Of a stretch of 64,000 bases of DNA, positions 36,502 through 45,107 are shown piece by piece (within the stretch, counting starts at the first letter, position 1; the number at the start of each line of letters is the position of its first letter). This stretch comes from Pseudomonas bubulae (GTDB lineage Bacteria; Pseudomonadota; Gammaproteobacteria; Pseudomonadales; Pseudomonadaceae), in contig NZ_CP146077.1 in the NCBI RefSeq assembly GCF_037023725.1, positions 1,835,001 through 1,899,000 on the forward strand, given 5' to 3'. A program made the position numbers and the translations under genes. The notes under the pieces are model-generated. The model saw only the letters and a list, made by a program, of their open reading frames with translations, was not told the DNA's origin and ran no database searches.

Positions 36502-37001
36502 CGAAAACGCTGTGCAATCAGATGATCAATCGACAGCGCACCCGGGCCCTTGGCCATCAAGTACAACAAGACCGCGATCCAGGTGCCGTGAGTCGGGTAG
36601 GCATCAGGGTATACGAACAGCTGGATGGTCATGCTCATGGCCAGCAGTGCCAGCGCCGAGAACCGGGTGGCCAAGCCCAGCAGGATCAGCACCGGGAAAA
36701 CATGCTCGCTGAAGGCGGCAGCGTGAGCAGCCACCTCGGGGGAGAGTAGCGGGACTTTGTATTCCGTACTGAACAAGTACAGCGCAGAGTCAGACAGATG
36801 CGGCATACCGAGTTGAAAGGTGCCTTCAACCAGATCGATTGCCAAACCTTCAACCTTGGTCTGGCCTGATTTCCAGAACACCGCCGCAATGGAAAAGCGT
36901 GCGACAAAGGCGATCAGTGTGTCGGGTATGCAGCGCAACAGCCCGATTGCGCCTCCGATCCAGCGCTGTAGCAGGCCGGGGCTTATTGTTTGAGTATTCA
37001 T
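36498..37001 (-). CDS. DoxX-family membrane protein of the bufferin operon
   Basis: A 167-residue inner-membrane protein of the DoxX family with four or so helices (FVARFSIAAVFWKSGQTKVEG, AAHAAAFSEHVFPVLILLG, LATRFSALALLAMSMTIQLFV, GTWIAVLLYLMAKG). DoxX genes are regular last members of bufferin (DUF2282-DUF692-DUF2063) operons, equivalent to gigD of Caulobacter. The start overlaps the end of the DUF2063 gene by four bases (ATGA-type coupling), so it is translated with the cluster. Its part in the system is not established; a redox or metal-linked membrane role is inferred. Its stop codon overlaps the LysR stop codon. Confidence 0.88.
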   Translation of the reverse strand: MNTQTISPGLLQRWIGGAIGLLRCIPDTLIAFVARFSIAAVFWKSGQTKVEGLAIDLVEGTFQLGMPHLSDSALYLFSTEYKVPLLSPEVAAHAAAFSEHVFPVLILLGLATRFSALALLAMSMTIQLFVYPDAYPTHGTWIAVLLYLMAKGPGALSIDHLIAQRFR

Positions 37002-37771
37002 GGCGAGGCCTCGAGGGCGGGTTGTAAGCCGGTGATGGTGTTATTGCTAATCAACAGCGCCAGGGCCTGGCCCAGGTTAAAGTCTGGGTCGGCTTCCAGG
37101 GCATGGGCCGCGGCCAACCCCAGGGCATTCCCCGCTTTGAGCAAGTGCACAAATACTGCGCACCCTGAGCTGACCGTGAATACCTCCACGCGCAATTCAT
37201 TGCGTATTACCAGGACGCTTTGTGGTTGGCGCGTGTCCAGTCCCTGTATCTGTCCCTGGCGTTGGTGCGCCGCCCACAAGGACGCGATGGCGTAGGGTGA
37301 ATGCAGCGATGCGACACCGGGGTGCAGTTGCAGGTGTAAATGGGGCAGCCCCTCGGGGCTGTTGAGCGCCTGAGCCAGCAGCCCGGGGTTTACGGCGCAC
37401 ACGTCTGCGGCGTGAAAGGCCTGCACACACAAACGCTCAAGGCGAGCCACGTCCGCCAGGTAGGGCACGCTTCTGGCGGGTGCAAAGGCATTGATAAAAC
37501 CGGCGAACTGGCTGCCATAGGCGCTCATGACCGGGCTGTCGGGTGGGTGTTTTTGAATAAATATCTGCGCCATGGCCTGAAAAAAGGCCTCACCCACCAA
37601 TTGCGCAACAACGGGATAGCTGGTGGCCAGCGCGTTGATCAGTCCGCTTTGCACATTGTTGCGATATACCGCGAAACGGCGGTCAAGGTCGCCGTTGTAG
37701 CAGGCAATGCCTGTGGGGGCGGGCGTGTGTGGATTGAGCAATGCTGCACTGAATGTATCTTGTAGTTTCAT
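36998..37771 (-). CDS. bufC: DUF2063 partner protein of the MNIO enzyme (BufC-like)
   Basis: A 257-residue protein of the DUF2063/HvfC-BufC family. The N-terminal domain (about 1-95) carries the family pattern [43 protein letters not shown] and [17 protein letters not shown]; a second domain follows ([22 protein letters not shown]). In known systems such a protein binds the precursor leader and presents it to the DUF692 enzyme. The start overlaps the end of the bufB gene by four bases and the end overlaps the DoxX gene, giving a tightly coupled unit. No signal peptide, as expected for a cytoplasmic modification partner. Confidence 0.9.
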   Translation of the reverse strand: MKLQDTFSAALLNPHTPAPTGIACYNGDLDRRFAVYRNNVQSGLINALATSYPVVAQLVGEAFFQAMAQIFIQKHPPDSPVMSAYGSQFAGFINAFAPARSVPYLADVARLERLCVQAFHAADVCAVNPGLLAQALNSPEGLPHLHLQLHPGVASLHSPYAIASLWAAHQRQGQIQGLDTRQPQSVLVIRNELRVEVFTVSSGCAVFVHLLKAGNALGLAAAHALEADPDFNLGQALALLISNNTITGLQPALEASP

Positions 37772-38646
37772 GGCTGCACCTGTGCGCTGAACAGGTAGCG
37801 GTCAGCCAAGCGGGCTTCCTGAAGCAGTTCGGTGAGAGGGGGCAGATGATTGTCGCGTTCGATCAGGGTGGCCATCGGGCCAATTCGGTCCAGTACTTGC
37901 TGGTACAGCGCCCATACCGCTTGATCGACAGGTGCGCCGTGGTTATCGATCAGCAAGCGTTGCCCCAGGCTGTCTGCTTCTTCAGCAAAACCCGCCAGAT
38001 GAACCTCACCTACGGCCTGAAGGGGCAAGGCATCGAGATAGACAACAGGATCGCGGGCGTGGTTGATGCATGACACATACACATTGTTTACATCCAGCAA
38101 AAGGCCACAGCCGGTACGGCTTATGACTTCCTGAATAAAACCGGCTTCGTCGAATTGGGCCTCGTCGAACTCGATATAGGTAGCGGGGTTTTCCAGCAGT
38201 ATCTGGCGCTTCAACACATCCTGTGCCTGGTCCATATGCGCGCATACCCGGTGCAGCGTGGCGGTGTCATAGCGCAAAGGCAGCAGATCATTGAGGAATA
38301 ATGGCCCGTGGGAGGACCATGCCAGATGTTCGGAAAACATCTGCGGCTGGTAACGCTCGAGCAATAGGCTCAGGCGGCGCAAGTGTTCGGTATTGAGCGG
38401 GCTTTCGCCGCCAATCGACAGGCCAATGCCATGAATTGACAGCGGGTAATGTTCGCGGATCAAGCTCAGGTAATGGTGGAAAGGGCCGCCAGCTACCATG
38501 AAGTTCTCGGCATGCACTTCAAAGAACCCGATGTCTGGGCGGCTCGCAAGTACATCCACAAAGTGCTCGGCCTTGAGCCCCAGCCCCGCACGAGGCGGGA
38601 GCCGGGGCGCACGAGGCGCGATAAGCGAAGCAAGCGGGCTGTGCAT
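37768..38646 (-). CDS. bufB: DUF692 multinuclear non-heme iron oxidative enzyme (BufB-like)
   Basis: A 292-residue MNIO (DUF692) enzyme, TIM-barrel fold, expected to modify cysteines of the adjacent precursor. Metal-ligand segments are visible in order: [68 protein letters not shown] and LIDNHGAP. These His/Asp/Glu-bearing motifs match the MbnB/BufB family. The ATG at 38646 is chosen because the family begins there; the longer frame would run through the precursor gene. It starts 22 bases after the precursor stop codon and overlaps bufC by four bases. Confidence 0.92.
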   Translation of the reverse strand: MHSPLASLIAPRAPRLPPRAGLGLKAEHFVDVLASRPDIGFFEVHAENFMVAGGPFHHYLSLIREHYPLSIHGIGLSIGGESPLNTEHLRRLSLLLERYQPQMFSEHLAWSSHGPLFLNDLLPLRYDTATLHRVCAHMDQAQDVLKRQILLENPATYIEFDEAQFDEAGFIQEVISRTGCGLLLDVNNVYVSCINHARDPVVYLDALPLQAVGEVHLAGFAEEADSLGQRLLIDNHGAPVDQAVWALYQQVLDRIGPMATLIERDNHLPPLTELLQEARLADRYLFSAQVQP

Positions 38647-38668
38647 TATCAACACTCGGCGGCGCGGA

Positions 38669-38971
38669 TCAGGACTTGCCTTTGTAGGCAGCCAGTTGGC
38701 CAAAGCCGGTTGGTGAGGTGTTGCTGGCGGTTTTTTCGCAGGTCCCTTTTGGGACGAGTTTCCAGGCATTGGCCTGATGATCGGTTTTGGCGGAGCCAGC
38801 ACAGGTAGTGCCAGCGCCGGCGGCGCAATCGTTATGCCCTTTCATGGCAACCCCGAAGCACTTCTCCATGTCGTCGGCAGCCTGAGCGGGCAGGGCGGCA
38901 ATACTCAGAGCCGACCCCAGAGCAAGAGCCAGGGCTGCGGCAGACAAGGTGCGGGTGGTTTGGTTTTTCAT
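38669..38971 (-). CDS. bufA: Bufferin-type (DUF2282) exported precursor peptide
   Basis: A 100-residue secreted precursor. The unusually long signal peptide ([20 protein letters not shown] onward) ends at AQA (about residue 31). The mature part has four cysteines: C38 in MEKCFGVA, C49 in [10 protein letters not shown]57 in TTCAGSA and C78 in PKGTCEK, the pattern of BufA1/DUF2282 proteins. In described bufferins, cysteines are oxidised to heterocycles by the MNIO enzyme in the cytoplasm, and the modified protein is exported and binds copper. It is the first gene of the bufABC-doxX operon. Copper function here is by family analogy; a copper-responsive operator was not identified in the upstream 250 bases. 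Confidence 0.9.
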   Translation of the reverse strand: MKNQTTRTLSAAALALALGSALSIAALPAQAADDMEKCFGVAMKGHNDCAAGAGTTCAGSAKTDHQANAWKLVPKGTCEKTASNTSPTGFGQLAAYKGKS

Positions 38972-39067
38972 GGTGACTCTCCAGAAATTCCGGTAGCGAT
39001 TGCTGCCGGGTTACCCAACTAGAGAGGCAAGGGGGGGCGTTGTTACAACTGATCTGAATTATTTTTA

Positions 39068-39107
39068 TGTAGCCGATCGCAGCCTTTGCTCCTCGTCAGC
39101 GGCTACA
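39068..39107. repeat. Small inverted repeat (REP-like)
   Basis: TGTAGCCG and CGGCTACA bracket GATCGCAGCC...CTCCTCG-type sequence; the same outer arms occur in the repeat after apbC in modified form. It lies upstream of bufA. Confidence 0.55.
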
Positions 39108-39122
39108 GGAAAAACGTAAACC

Positions 39123-39175
39123 TGTGGGAACGAGCCTGCTCGCGAACGACCTTCGCGAGCAGGCTCGCTCCCACA
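39123..39175. repeat. REP hairpin
   Basis: TGTGGGAACGAGCCTGCTCG followed after five bases of loop by its near-exact inverse, ending CTCCCACA. It belongs to the same family as the other GTGGGAGCG-type units in this window and lies between bufA and the bra operon end. Confidence 0.85.
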
Positions 39176-39228
39176 ATAGGGCTAGATATACAACAGAGTT
39201 TCGACAGCTTATGCGTCGTTTAACAAGA

Positions 39229-39248
39229 AACGGCCCCGAAGGGCCGTT
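39229..39248 (-). terminator. Terminator of the bra operon
   Basis: On the minus strand AACGGCCC and GGGCCGTT enclose a TTCG tetraloop and are followed by TCTTGTT, 17 bases after the last gene of the operon. Confidence 0.85.
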
Positions 39249-39265
39249 GTGTGTCGCAGGCAGGT

Positions 39266-39967
39266 TTAGCCGCCCAGGTAGGCGTCACGCACTTTCGGAT
39301 CGTTGAGCAATTGCTCGCCAGTGCCTTGCATCACCACCCGGCCGTTTTCCAGCACATAGGCACGGTCAGCAATTTTCAGTGCCTGGTTGGCGTTCTGCTC
39401 CACCAGAAACACCGTTACACCCTCATTGCGCAGCTGTTCGATGATATCGAAAATCTGCTGAATGATGATCGGTGCCAACCCCAGTGATGGCTCATCAAGC
39501 AACAACAGCTTGGGTTTGCTCATCAACGCACGGCCAATGGCAAGCATTTGCTGTTCGCCACCGGACATGGTGCCACCGCGTTGGGTAAAGCGTTCCTTCA
39601 AGCGCGGGAACAGGTGCAGAACCTTGTCCATTTGCTCCTCGTATTCCCGTTTTTCGGTAAAGAACCCGCCCATGGCCAGGTTTTCTTCCACGGTCAAACG
39701 AGCAAATACCCGACGCCCTTCAGGTACAACGGCGATGCTTTTGCGCATGATCTGGGCCGAGCTCAACCCCACCAGTTCTTCACCCAGGTAGCGAATGCTG
39801 CCGCTATGAGCCTGAGGCGAGCCGCACAGGGTCATCATCAGGGTCGACTTGCCGGCACCGTTGGCGCCGATCAGGGTCACAATCTCACCCTGGCGCACCT
39901 CTACATTGACGCTGTGCAGGGCCTGGATCTTGCCGTAAAAGGTCGAAACGTTTTCGAATTGCAGCAT
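39266..39967 (-). CDS. braG: Branched-chain amino-acid ABC transporter ATP-binding protein (LivF/BraG)
   Basis: One of two ATPases of the high-affinity leucine/isoleucine/valine importer, 233 residues. Walker A GANGAGKST (about 35), signature TMSGGEQQMLAIGRAL (about 132) and Walker B KLLLLDEPSLGL (about 152) are complete, with the switch His replaced as usual in LivF by the LVEQNANQAL segment. It follows braF with one base between and is the last gene of the operon braCDEFG. Identity as LivF rather than LivG rests on length and on operon order. Confidence 0.95.
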   Translation of the reverse strand: MLQFENVSTFYGKIQALHSVNVEVRQGEIVTLIGANGAGKSTLMMTLCGSPQAHSGSIRYLGEELVGLSSAQIMRKSIAVVPEGRRVFARLTVEENLAMGGFFTEKREYEEQMDKVLHLFPRLKERFTQRGGTMSGGEQQMLAIGRALMSKPKLLLLDEPSLGLAPIIIQQIFDIIEQLRNEGVTVFLVEQNANQALKIADRAYVLENGRVVMQGTGEQLLNDPKVRDAYLGG

Positions 39968-39968
39968 T

Positions 39969-40736
39969 TTACGCTTCCCCCAAATAGGCTTTGATCACTT
40001 CAGGGTTGTCACGGATCTGTTCCGGCGTCCCGTCAGCCAAAGGCGTGCCCTGGTTGATCACCACGATATGGTCGGAAATGCTCATGACCAGTTTCATGTC
40101 GTGCTCGATCAACAGCACGGTGGCGTTGTGCTCATTGCGCAATACGCTGATCAGCGCCTTGAGGTCTTCGGTTTCCTTGGGGTTCAGACCTGCAGCCGGT
40201 TCGTCGAGCATCAGGATGCGCGGGCGCGTCATCATGCAACGGGCGATTTCCAGGCGTCGCTGCTGCCCGTAGGCCAGGGTGCCCGCCGGGCGGTTGGCGA
40301 ACTCGGTCAGGTTGACCTTGTCGAGCCAGTACGCGGCGTAGTCCATGGCATCACGTTCGCTTTTGCGAAATGACGGGGTCTTGAACAGGCCCGACAGGAA
40401 GTTGGTGTTGAGGTGGCGATGCTGGGCAATCAGCAGGTTCTCAACCGCGGTCATGTCCTTGAACAGGCGCACGTTCTGGAAAGTGCGGACCACGCCTTTG
40501 CGCGCGATCTCATGACCCGGCAGGCCTTCGATCGACTCGCCATCGAGGACGATGCTGCCCGCAGACGGTTTGTAAAAACCGGTCAGGCAGTTGAATACGG
40601 TGGTCTTGCCGGCACCGTTAGGGCCGATCATCGACACCACCTGTTTTTCCTTGACGGTCAAGGCTACGCCGTTTACCGCCAACAGGCCGCCAAAGCGCAT
40701 GCTCAGGCCGCTGACTTTCAGTAACTCGCGGCTCAT
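39969..40736 (-). CDS. braF: Branched-chain amino-acid ABC transporter ATP-binding protein (LivG/BraF)
   Basis: The second ATPase of the importer, 255 residues. Walker [10 protein letters not shown] (about 38), the LivG-type signature [15 protein letters not shown] (about 154) and Walker [15 protein letters not shown] (about 171) are intact, with [11 protein letters not shown] carrying the switch His. The start overlaps the end of braE by four bases, so translation is coupled. The longer loop after the Q-loop, typical of LivG, is present ([18 protein letters not shown]). Confidence 0.95.
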   Translation of the reverse strand: MSRELLKVSGLSMRFGGLLAVNGVALTVKEKQVVSMIGPNGAGKTTVFNCLTGFYKPSAGSIVLDGESIEGLPGHEIARKGVVRTFQNVRLFKDMTAVENLLIAQHRHLNTNFLSGLFKTPSFRKSERDAMDYAAYWLDKVNLTEFANRPAGTLAYGQQRRLEIARCMMTRPRILMLDEPAAGLNPKETEDLKALISVLRNEHNATVLLIEHDMKLVMSISDHIVVINQGTPLADGTPEQIRDNPEVIKAYLGEA

Positions 40737-41989
40737 TTTCGCAGCTCCAGGTGAGGACGTTGCATAGGCAGCAGACCTTGTGGACGCCAGATCATCATCA
40801 GCACCATCAGGGCTCCGAACAGCAACATGCGGTATTCGCTGAATTCACGCATCATTTCGGGCAGCAGGATCATGACCACGGCGGCCAGGATGACACCCAG
40901 TTGCGAGCCCATGCCGCCCAGTACCACGATGGCCAGGATGATCGCCGACTCAAGGAAGGTGAACGACTCAGGCGTTACCAGGCCCTGACGTGCGGCAAAG
41001 AAACTGCCAGCAAAACCCGCAAAGGTAGCGCCCAGTGTGAAGGCCGACAGCTTGATCACGGTCGGATTCAGGCCCAGTGCACGGCAGGCGATTTCGTCTT
41101 CACGCAGAGCTTCCCAAGCGCGGCCGATCGGCATGCGCAGCAGGCGGTTAATGACGAACAACACCAGCAGTACCAGCACCAGCGCGATCAGGTAGAGGAA
41201 AATTACCTTGTTGATCGAGTTGTAGGCGATGCCGAAGTACTCGTGAAAGGTTTGCATGCCCTCGGCGGCGGTTCTGTCGAAGCTCAGGCCGAACAACGTT
41301 GGTTTCGGGATGTTGCTGATACCGTTTGGCCCGCCGGTGATGTCCGTCAGGTTACGCAGGAACAGGCGGATGATTTCACCGAAGCCCAGCGTCACGATGG
41401 CCAGATAGTCTCCGCGCAAGCGCAACACCGGGAAACCCAGCAGGAAGCCAAAGGTAGCCGCCATCAATCCGGCCAAAGGCAGGCAGATCCAGAAGCTCAG
41501 CCCGAAGTAATGCGCGAGCAGGGCATAGGTATAGGCGCCTACGGCATAAAAGCCGACATAACCGAGGTCAAGCAGGCCAGCCAGGCCTACCACGATGTTC
41601 AGGCCCAGGCCGAGCATCACATAGATCAGGATCAGTGTGGCGATATCCACTGCACCACGAGAACCGTAGAACGGCCAGATCAATGCCACAACGACCAGAC
41701 CGAGAATGATCCAGCGTTGAGTGCTGGGCAGGGTCAGGAAGTTGGTGGCCTTGGTGGGCACTTTCGGCAGGCTGGGGGAGTTTCTCCAGGCTGTGGTCAG
41801 TTGCTGGTTGAACAACACGCGCACAAACATCAGCAAGGAGCAGATCGCGATCACGCTCAGGGTAAAGGTGCTGGTGTTGTGAACTTCGATGTTGATCCCG
41901 ACGATAGTCAGTTTCAGGCCGAGTACCGGGTAGGCGACGGCCCAGACCAACAGGGCGCTGAAGAGCGCCGACTTAAGATTCCTAGTCAT
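40733..41989 (-). CDS. braE: Branched-chain amino-acid ABC transporter permease LivM/BraE
   Basis: Inner-membrane permease, 418 residues. The N-terminal part has extra helices (about 1-110) typical of the high-affinity LivM. The core (about 110-400) contains [27 protein letters not shown] and the cytoplasmic coupling segment [20 protein letters not shown], which contacts the ATPases. It overlaps braD and braF by four bases each. It pairs with BraD to form the membrane channel. Confidence 0.95.
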   Translation of the reverse strand: MTRNLKSALFSALLVWAVAYPVLGLKLTIVGINIEVHNTSTFTLSVIAICSLLMFVRVLFNQQLTTAWRNSPSLPKVPTKATNFLTLPSTQRWIILGLVVVALIWPFYGSRGAVDIATLILIYVMLGLGLNIVVGLAGLLDLGYVGFYAVGAYTYALLAHYFGLSFWICLPLAGLMAATFGFLLGFPVLRLRGDYLAIVTLGFGEIIRLFLRNLTDITGGPNGISNIPKPTLFGLSFDRTAAEGMQTFHEYFGIAYNSINKVIFLYLIALVLVLLVLFVINRLLRMPIGRAWEALREDEIACRALGLNPTVIKLSAFTLGATFAGFAGSFFAARQGLVTPESFTFLESAIILAIVVLGGMGSQLGVILAAVVMILLPEMMREFSEYRMLLFGALMVLMMIWRPQGLLPMQRPHLELRK

Positions 41990-42909
41990 ACTTTTTCAAT
42001 CTCCGGACGCCCCAGAATGCCGGTCGGACGGAACAGCAGCACCAGTACCAGCAAGCCAAAAGCCACAACGTCTTTGTACTGGTCGCCGAAAATATCGGCA
42101 CCGAAGGCTTCAGCCACACCCAGCACCAGGCCACCGAGCATCGCGCCAGGAATGCTGCCAATGCCACCCAGTACCGCTGCGGTAAAGGCTTTGAGACCTA
42201 CCAGGAAGCCCGCGTTGGGGTTGATCACGCCGTATTGCACGCTGATCAGCACCGCAGCAACAGCGGCCAGGGCAGCACCGATCACGAAGGTCAGCGCAAT
42301 AACGTTGTTGGTGTTGATACCCAACAGGTTGGCCATCTTCATGTCTTCGGCGCAGGCGCGGCAGGCACGACCCATGCGGGAGCGTGAGATAAACAGGGTC
42401 AGGCCGAGCATGGCGAGGAAAGTGACAACGAAAACCACGATCTGCATGTAGGAGACAATAACTTCGCTGGCACCTCCAGGGCCAAAGGTGAAGCCGCCGG
42501 GGATCAGGTTGGGGATCGATTTGTCTTTGGAGTCTTGTGCCAGTAGCACGGTGTTTTGCAGGAAGATCGACATGCCGATGGCCGAAATCAGCGGGATCAG
42601 GCGGTTACTGCCACGCAATGGACGGTAGGCAACCCGTTCAATGCTGTAGCCGTAGGCGCTGGTGACCACGATGCTGGCGATAAACGCGGCAGTCAGCAGT
42701 AGCGGTACGCTGTCCAGACCCATCATGGTCAGGCCGGCGATGGCGATAAACGCAATATAGGAACCAATCATGTACACCTCGCCATGGGCGAAGTTGATCA
42801 TTCCAATAATGCCGTAAACCATCGTATAGCCGATGGCGATCAGGGCATAGGTGCTGCCAACGTTGAGGCCGTTAACCAGCATTTGGAAGAAGTGATAGAT
42901 GTCAGGCAT
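41986..42909 (-). CDS. braD: Branched-chain amino-acid ABC transporter permease LivH/BraD
   Basis: Second permease of the importer, 307 residues with about eight helices. Family segments are [22 protein letters not shown] without change of note, [17 protein letters not shown], and the coupling segment [22 protein letters not shown]. It starts 249 bases after braC; a terminator-like hairpin between them (43102-43133) is expected to lower expression of the downstream genes compared with braC, as in other liv/bra operons. Confidence 0.95.
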   Translation of the reverse strand: MPDIYHFFQMLVNGLNVGSTYALIAIGYTMVYGIIGMINFAHGEVYMIGSYIAFIAIAGLTMMGLDSVPLLLTAAFIASIVVTSAYGYSIERVAYRPLRGSNRLIPLISAIGMSIFLQNTVLLAQDSKDKSIPNLIPGGFTFGPGGASEVIVSYMQIVVFVVTFLAMLGLTLFISRSRMGRACRACAEDMKMANLLGINTNNVIALTFVIGAALAAVAAVLISVQYGVINPNAGFLVGLKAFTAAVLGGIGSIPGAMLGGLVLGVAEAFGADIFGDQYKDVVAFGLLVLVLLFRPTGILGRPEIEKV

Positions 42910-43101
42910 TACAAAGCTCCTAAAAACCTGAGACGCATTTCACTGGTGGAGTCATTTTCCGGCCCGGGCCGTATGGGTTTTCACCCACTTGGAGCACAGG
43001 TCTTCTGCCAGCGAACCGCTGGTGACGGTTTTAAAGATTTTCAGGTGGGCAGGCTTTCGGATCACGAAAGCGCGGCCCCATTTCCATGAACCGCGGGCCT
43101 G

Positions 43102-43133
43102 TAAAACAAAACCCACCGCTTGAGCAGTGGGCT
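43102..43133 (-). terminator. Attenuating hairpin between braC and braD
   Basis: On the minus strand CCCACTGC / GCGGTGGG with TCAA loop is followed by TTTTGTTTT. Because braDEFG continue after it, it probably acts as a partial terminator that favours the binding-protein gene. Confidence 0.75.
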
Positions 43134-43158
43134 TGGTTTTCAGGTCAGGAACCGACCC

Positions 43159-44280
43159 TTACTGAGGGCTTACTTCAGTTTTCGGCTTGCCGAAGTGCCA
43201 TTCGTAGACCACGAACTTGAAGTCTTCCACGTCACCCTTGGCGTCAAACTTCAGGTTACCGGTAGGCGTTTTGAACGTACCTTTGTGGATGGCTTCAGCG
43301 ACTTTGGCCGGGTCTTCGCTTTTCGCCTGCTCGATACCGCCGGCAATCACTTCAACTGCGGCGTAGGCCGGGAACACGAATGGGCCGGTTGGGTCCTGCT
43401 TCTTGGCAGCGAAAGCATCAACCAGTGCCTTGTTTTCCGGATCGGCGTCGAACGCTTTTGGCAGGGTGACCAGCAGGCCTTCGGAAGCGCCCTGGGCGAT
43501 TTGCGAGATGGACTCGTTGCCCACACCTTCAGGGCCCATGAACTTGGCGTTCAGGCCTTTTTCTTTGGCCTGGCGCAGGATCAGACCCAACTCAGGGTGG
43601 TAGCCGCCGTAGTAGACGAAGTCGACGTTGGCTTGCTTGAGCTTGGCGATGACCGAGGAATAGTCTTTTTCACCGGCGTTGACGCCTTCAAAGACAGCAA
43701 CCTTGATGCCTTTGTCTTCGAGGGTCTTTTTAACGGCGCTGGCGATGCCTTCACCGTATTGTTGTTTGTCGTGCAATACCGCAACGACCTTGGGCTTGAC
43801 GTGATCCGCGATGTAGTTACCGGCGGCAGGGCCCTGGGCGCTGTCCAGACCGATGGTGCGGAAGATCATCTTGTAGCCACGAGCGGTGATTTCCGGGCCG
43901 GTGGCGGCCGGGGTAATCATGATGATGCCTTCGTCTTCGTAAATGTCCGAAGCAGGCTGGGTGGAGCTGGAGCACAGGTGACCGACTACGTACTTGATAC
44001 CGTCATTGACCACTTTGTTGGCAACGGCAACCGCTTGTTTCGGGTCGCAGGCGTCATCGTAGTCAACCGCTTCTAGTTTTTTGCCATCAACGCCGCCCTT
44101 GGCGTTGATTTGTTCGATGGCCATTTTTGCGCCAGCAAACTGCATGTCGCCGTACTGAGTCAGAGGCCCGGTTTTAGGGCCGGCAATACCGATCTTGATG
44201 GTGTCTGCGGCAAATGAATGGCTGGCGAACCCGGCCAAAACCATAGCGGCAAACAGTTTAGTAATCTGCTTCGTAGCCAT
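43159..44280 (-). CDS. braC: Branched-chain amino-acid-binding protein (LivK/BraC)
   Basis: Periplasmic binding protein that delivers Leu, Ile, Val (and in P. aeruginosa also Ala and Thr) to the Bra importer. It has 373 residues with a signal peptide ending SHSFA. The two-lobed Peripla_BP fold is clear (IKIGIAGPKTGPLTQYGDMQ near the mature N-terminus), with the cysteine pair in DACDPK and GHLCSS that forms a conserved disulfide. It is the promoter-proximal gene of braCDEFG. A 16-bp palindrome lies 106 bases upstream of its start. Confidence 0.96.
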   Translation of the reverse strand: MATKQITKLFAAMVLAGFASHSFAADTIKIGIAGPKTGPLTQYGDMQFAGAKMAIEQINAKGGVDGKKLEAVDYDDACDPKQAVAVANKVVNDGIKYVVGHLCSSSTQPASDIYEDEGIIMITPAATGPEITARGYKMIFRTIGLDSAQGPAAGNYIADHVKPKVVAVLHDKQQYGEGIASAVKKTLEDKGIKVAVFEGVNAGEKDYSSVIAKLKQANVDFVYYGGYHPELGLILRQAKEKGLNAKFMGPEGVGNESISQIAQGASEGLLVTLPKAFDADPENKALVDAFAAKKQDPTGPFVFPAYAAVEVIAGGIEQAKSEDPAKVAEAIHKGTFKTPTGNLKFDAKGDVEDFKFVVYEWHFGKPKTEVSPQ

Positions 44281-44646
44281 CTTTATTGGTGCTCCACTCT
44301 TCTGTTGTAATTTTTATAGTCCTGGAAGCCAAGGCAGCCGGACCGGGTCTTCTTGTAGCGAAATTCCCGGTCAATTCCCCTTGCAACTGTACCGGTACAG
44401 TGTAGAGCGCCGCTTCAGCGCTTGAATAGCGTGCTGGCGAGGGAAAAAACAGAGAATGTCGCTTAAACGTAAGAAAAAGACAAAATGGCGGCGGATTCAT
44501 CGGTTGATAGTTATCTGAATGTTGCCATATCAACCGGTTTGACCTTGGCCCTCAGCTCTTGCCACGTTTTATTACCTGTAAAGTCGGGTTTTTCTACCGG
44601 GTATGCGGCGTTATCATGACGCCGATTTTTTTCCCCGGTGAAACCC
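44281..44646. other. Divergent promoter region of braC and the DUF2288 gene
   Basis: About 365 bases without an open frame of interest. It contains the 16-bp palindrome listed next; no other clear motif was found. Confidence 0.5.
44386..44401. promoter_or_regulatory. Perfect 16-bp palindrome upstream of braC, likely operator
   Basis: ACTGTACCGGTACAGT is its own reverse complement and lies in the divergent promoter region. Its size and symmetry suit a dimeric repressor or activator. The cognate regulator is not identified. Confidence 0.5.
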
Positions 44647-44952
44647 ATGAATCAAGAACCTAGCACCCTCTATGCCAAGCTGCTTGGCGAGACCTCAACA
44701 ATTGAATGGAAAGCGTTGCAACCCTTCTTCGCCAAAGGGGATTTGCTGTGGGTCGAACCCGCTCTGGACTTGATCGAGGCGGCGCAGGCCGTGACTCAGG
44801 ATGATGCAGAGAAAGTCGCGGCCTGGATGGCATCCGGGCTGCTTGGCAGGATGACTGAGGCGCAGGCGCTAGACGTTCTTGAGCGCGACCCTCAGCTATG
44901 GGCAGTGGTGGTTTCACCTTGGGTGATGGTCCAGGAAAGGGCGCAAAATTAA
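44647..44952 (+). CDS. DUF2288-family protein
   Basis: A 101-residue soluble protein of the DUF2288 family. Segments STLYAKLLGETSTIEWKALQ, GDLLWVEPALDLIEAA and AWMASGLLGRMTEAQA are typical. The in-frame GTG at 44638 and the ATG at 44647 are both possible; the ATG matches the family. It is a single gene followed by a terminator. The function of the family is unknown to me. Confidence 0.8.
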   Translation: MNQEPSTLYAKLLGETSTIEWKALQPFFAKGDLLWVEPALDLIEAAQAVTQDDAEKVAAWMASGLLGRMTEAQALDVLERDPQLWAVVVSPWVMVQERAQN

Positions 44953-45053
44953 ACCTGCGCACCAAGCCGGCGCATTTATTTGCACCGCTGTGAAGAGCCC
45001 GGAGTGTGTAGCTCAGTAACCCGTCTTCACGTAGTGGCAATATGCCGTAGAGA

Positions 45054-45083
45054 AACGCCACAGTCGCCACTGTGGCGTTTTTT
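45054..45083. terminator. Terminator between the DUF2288 and GGDEF-EAL genes
   Basis: Stem ACGCCACAGT / ACTGTGGCGT with a CGCC loop and seven T residues on the plus strand; it lies between convergent genes and also has a short A run on the left. Confidence 0.9.
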
Positions 45084-45107
45084 TGTGCCTGGGATCTGGC
45101 TGTACCG

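Noticed and set aside
40751..42451. 566-codon open frame antisense to braE/braD
   Set aside because: Shadow with His/Gln-rich composition; the minus strand has the full set of permease motifs.
44386..44401. LexA box before braC
   Set aside because: The palindrome has CTG-N8-CAG, whereas LexA sites need CTG-N10-CAG.
45001..45060. tRNA-like string GTGTAGCTCAGT
   Set aside because: Only the short D-arm-like string is present; no acceptor stem, anticodon or T-arm could be folded.
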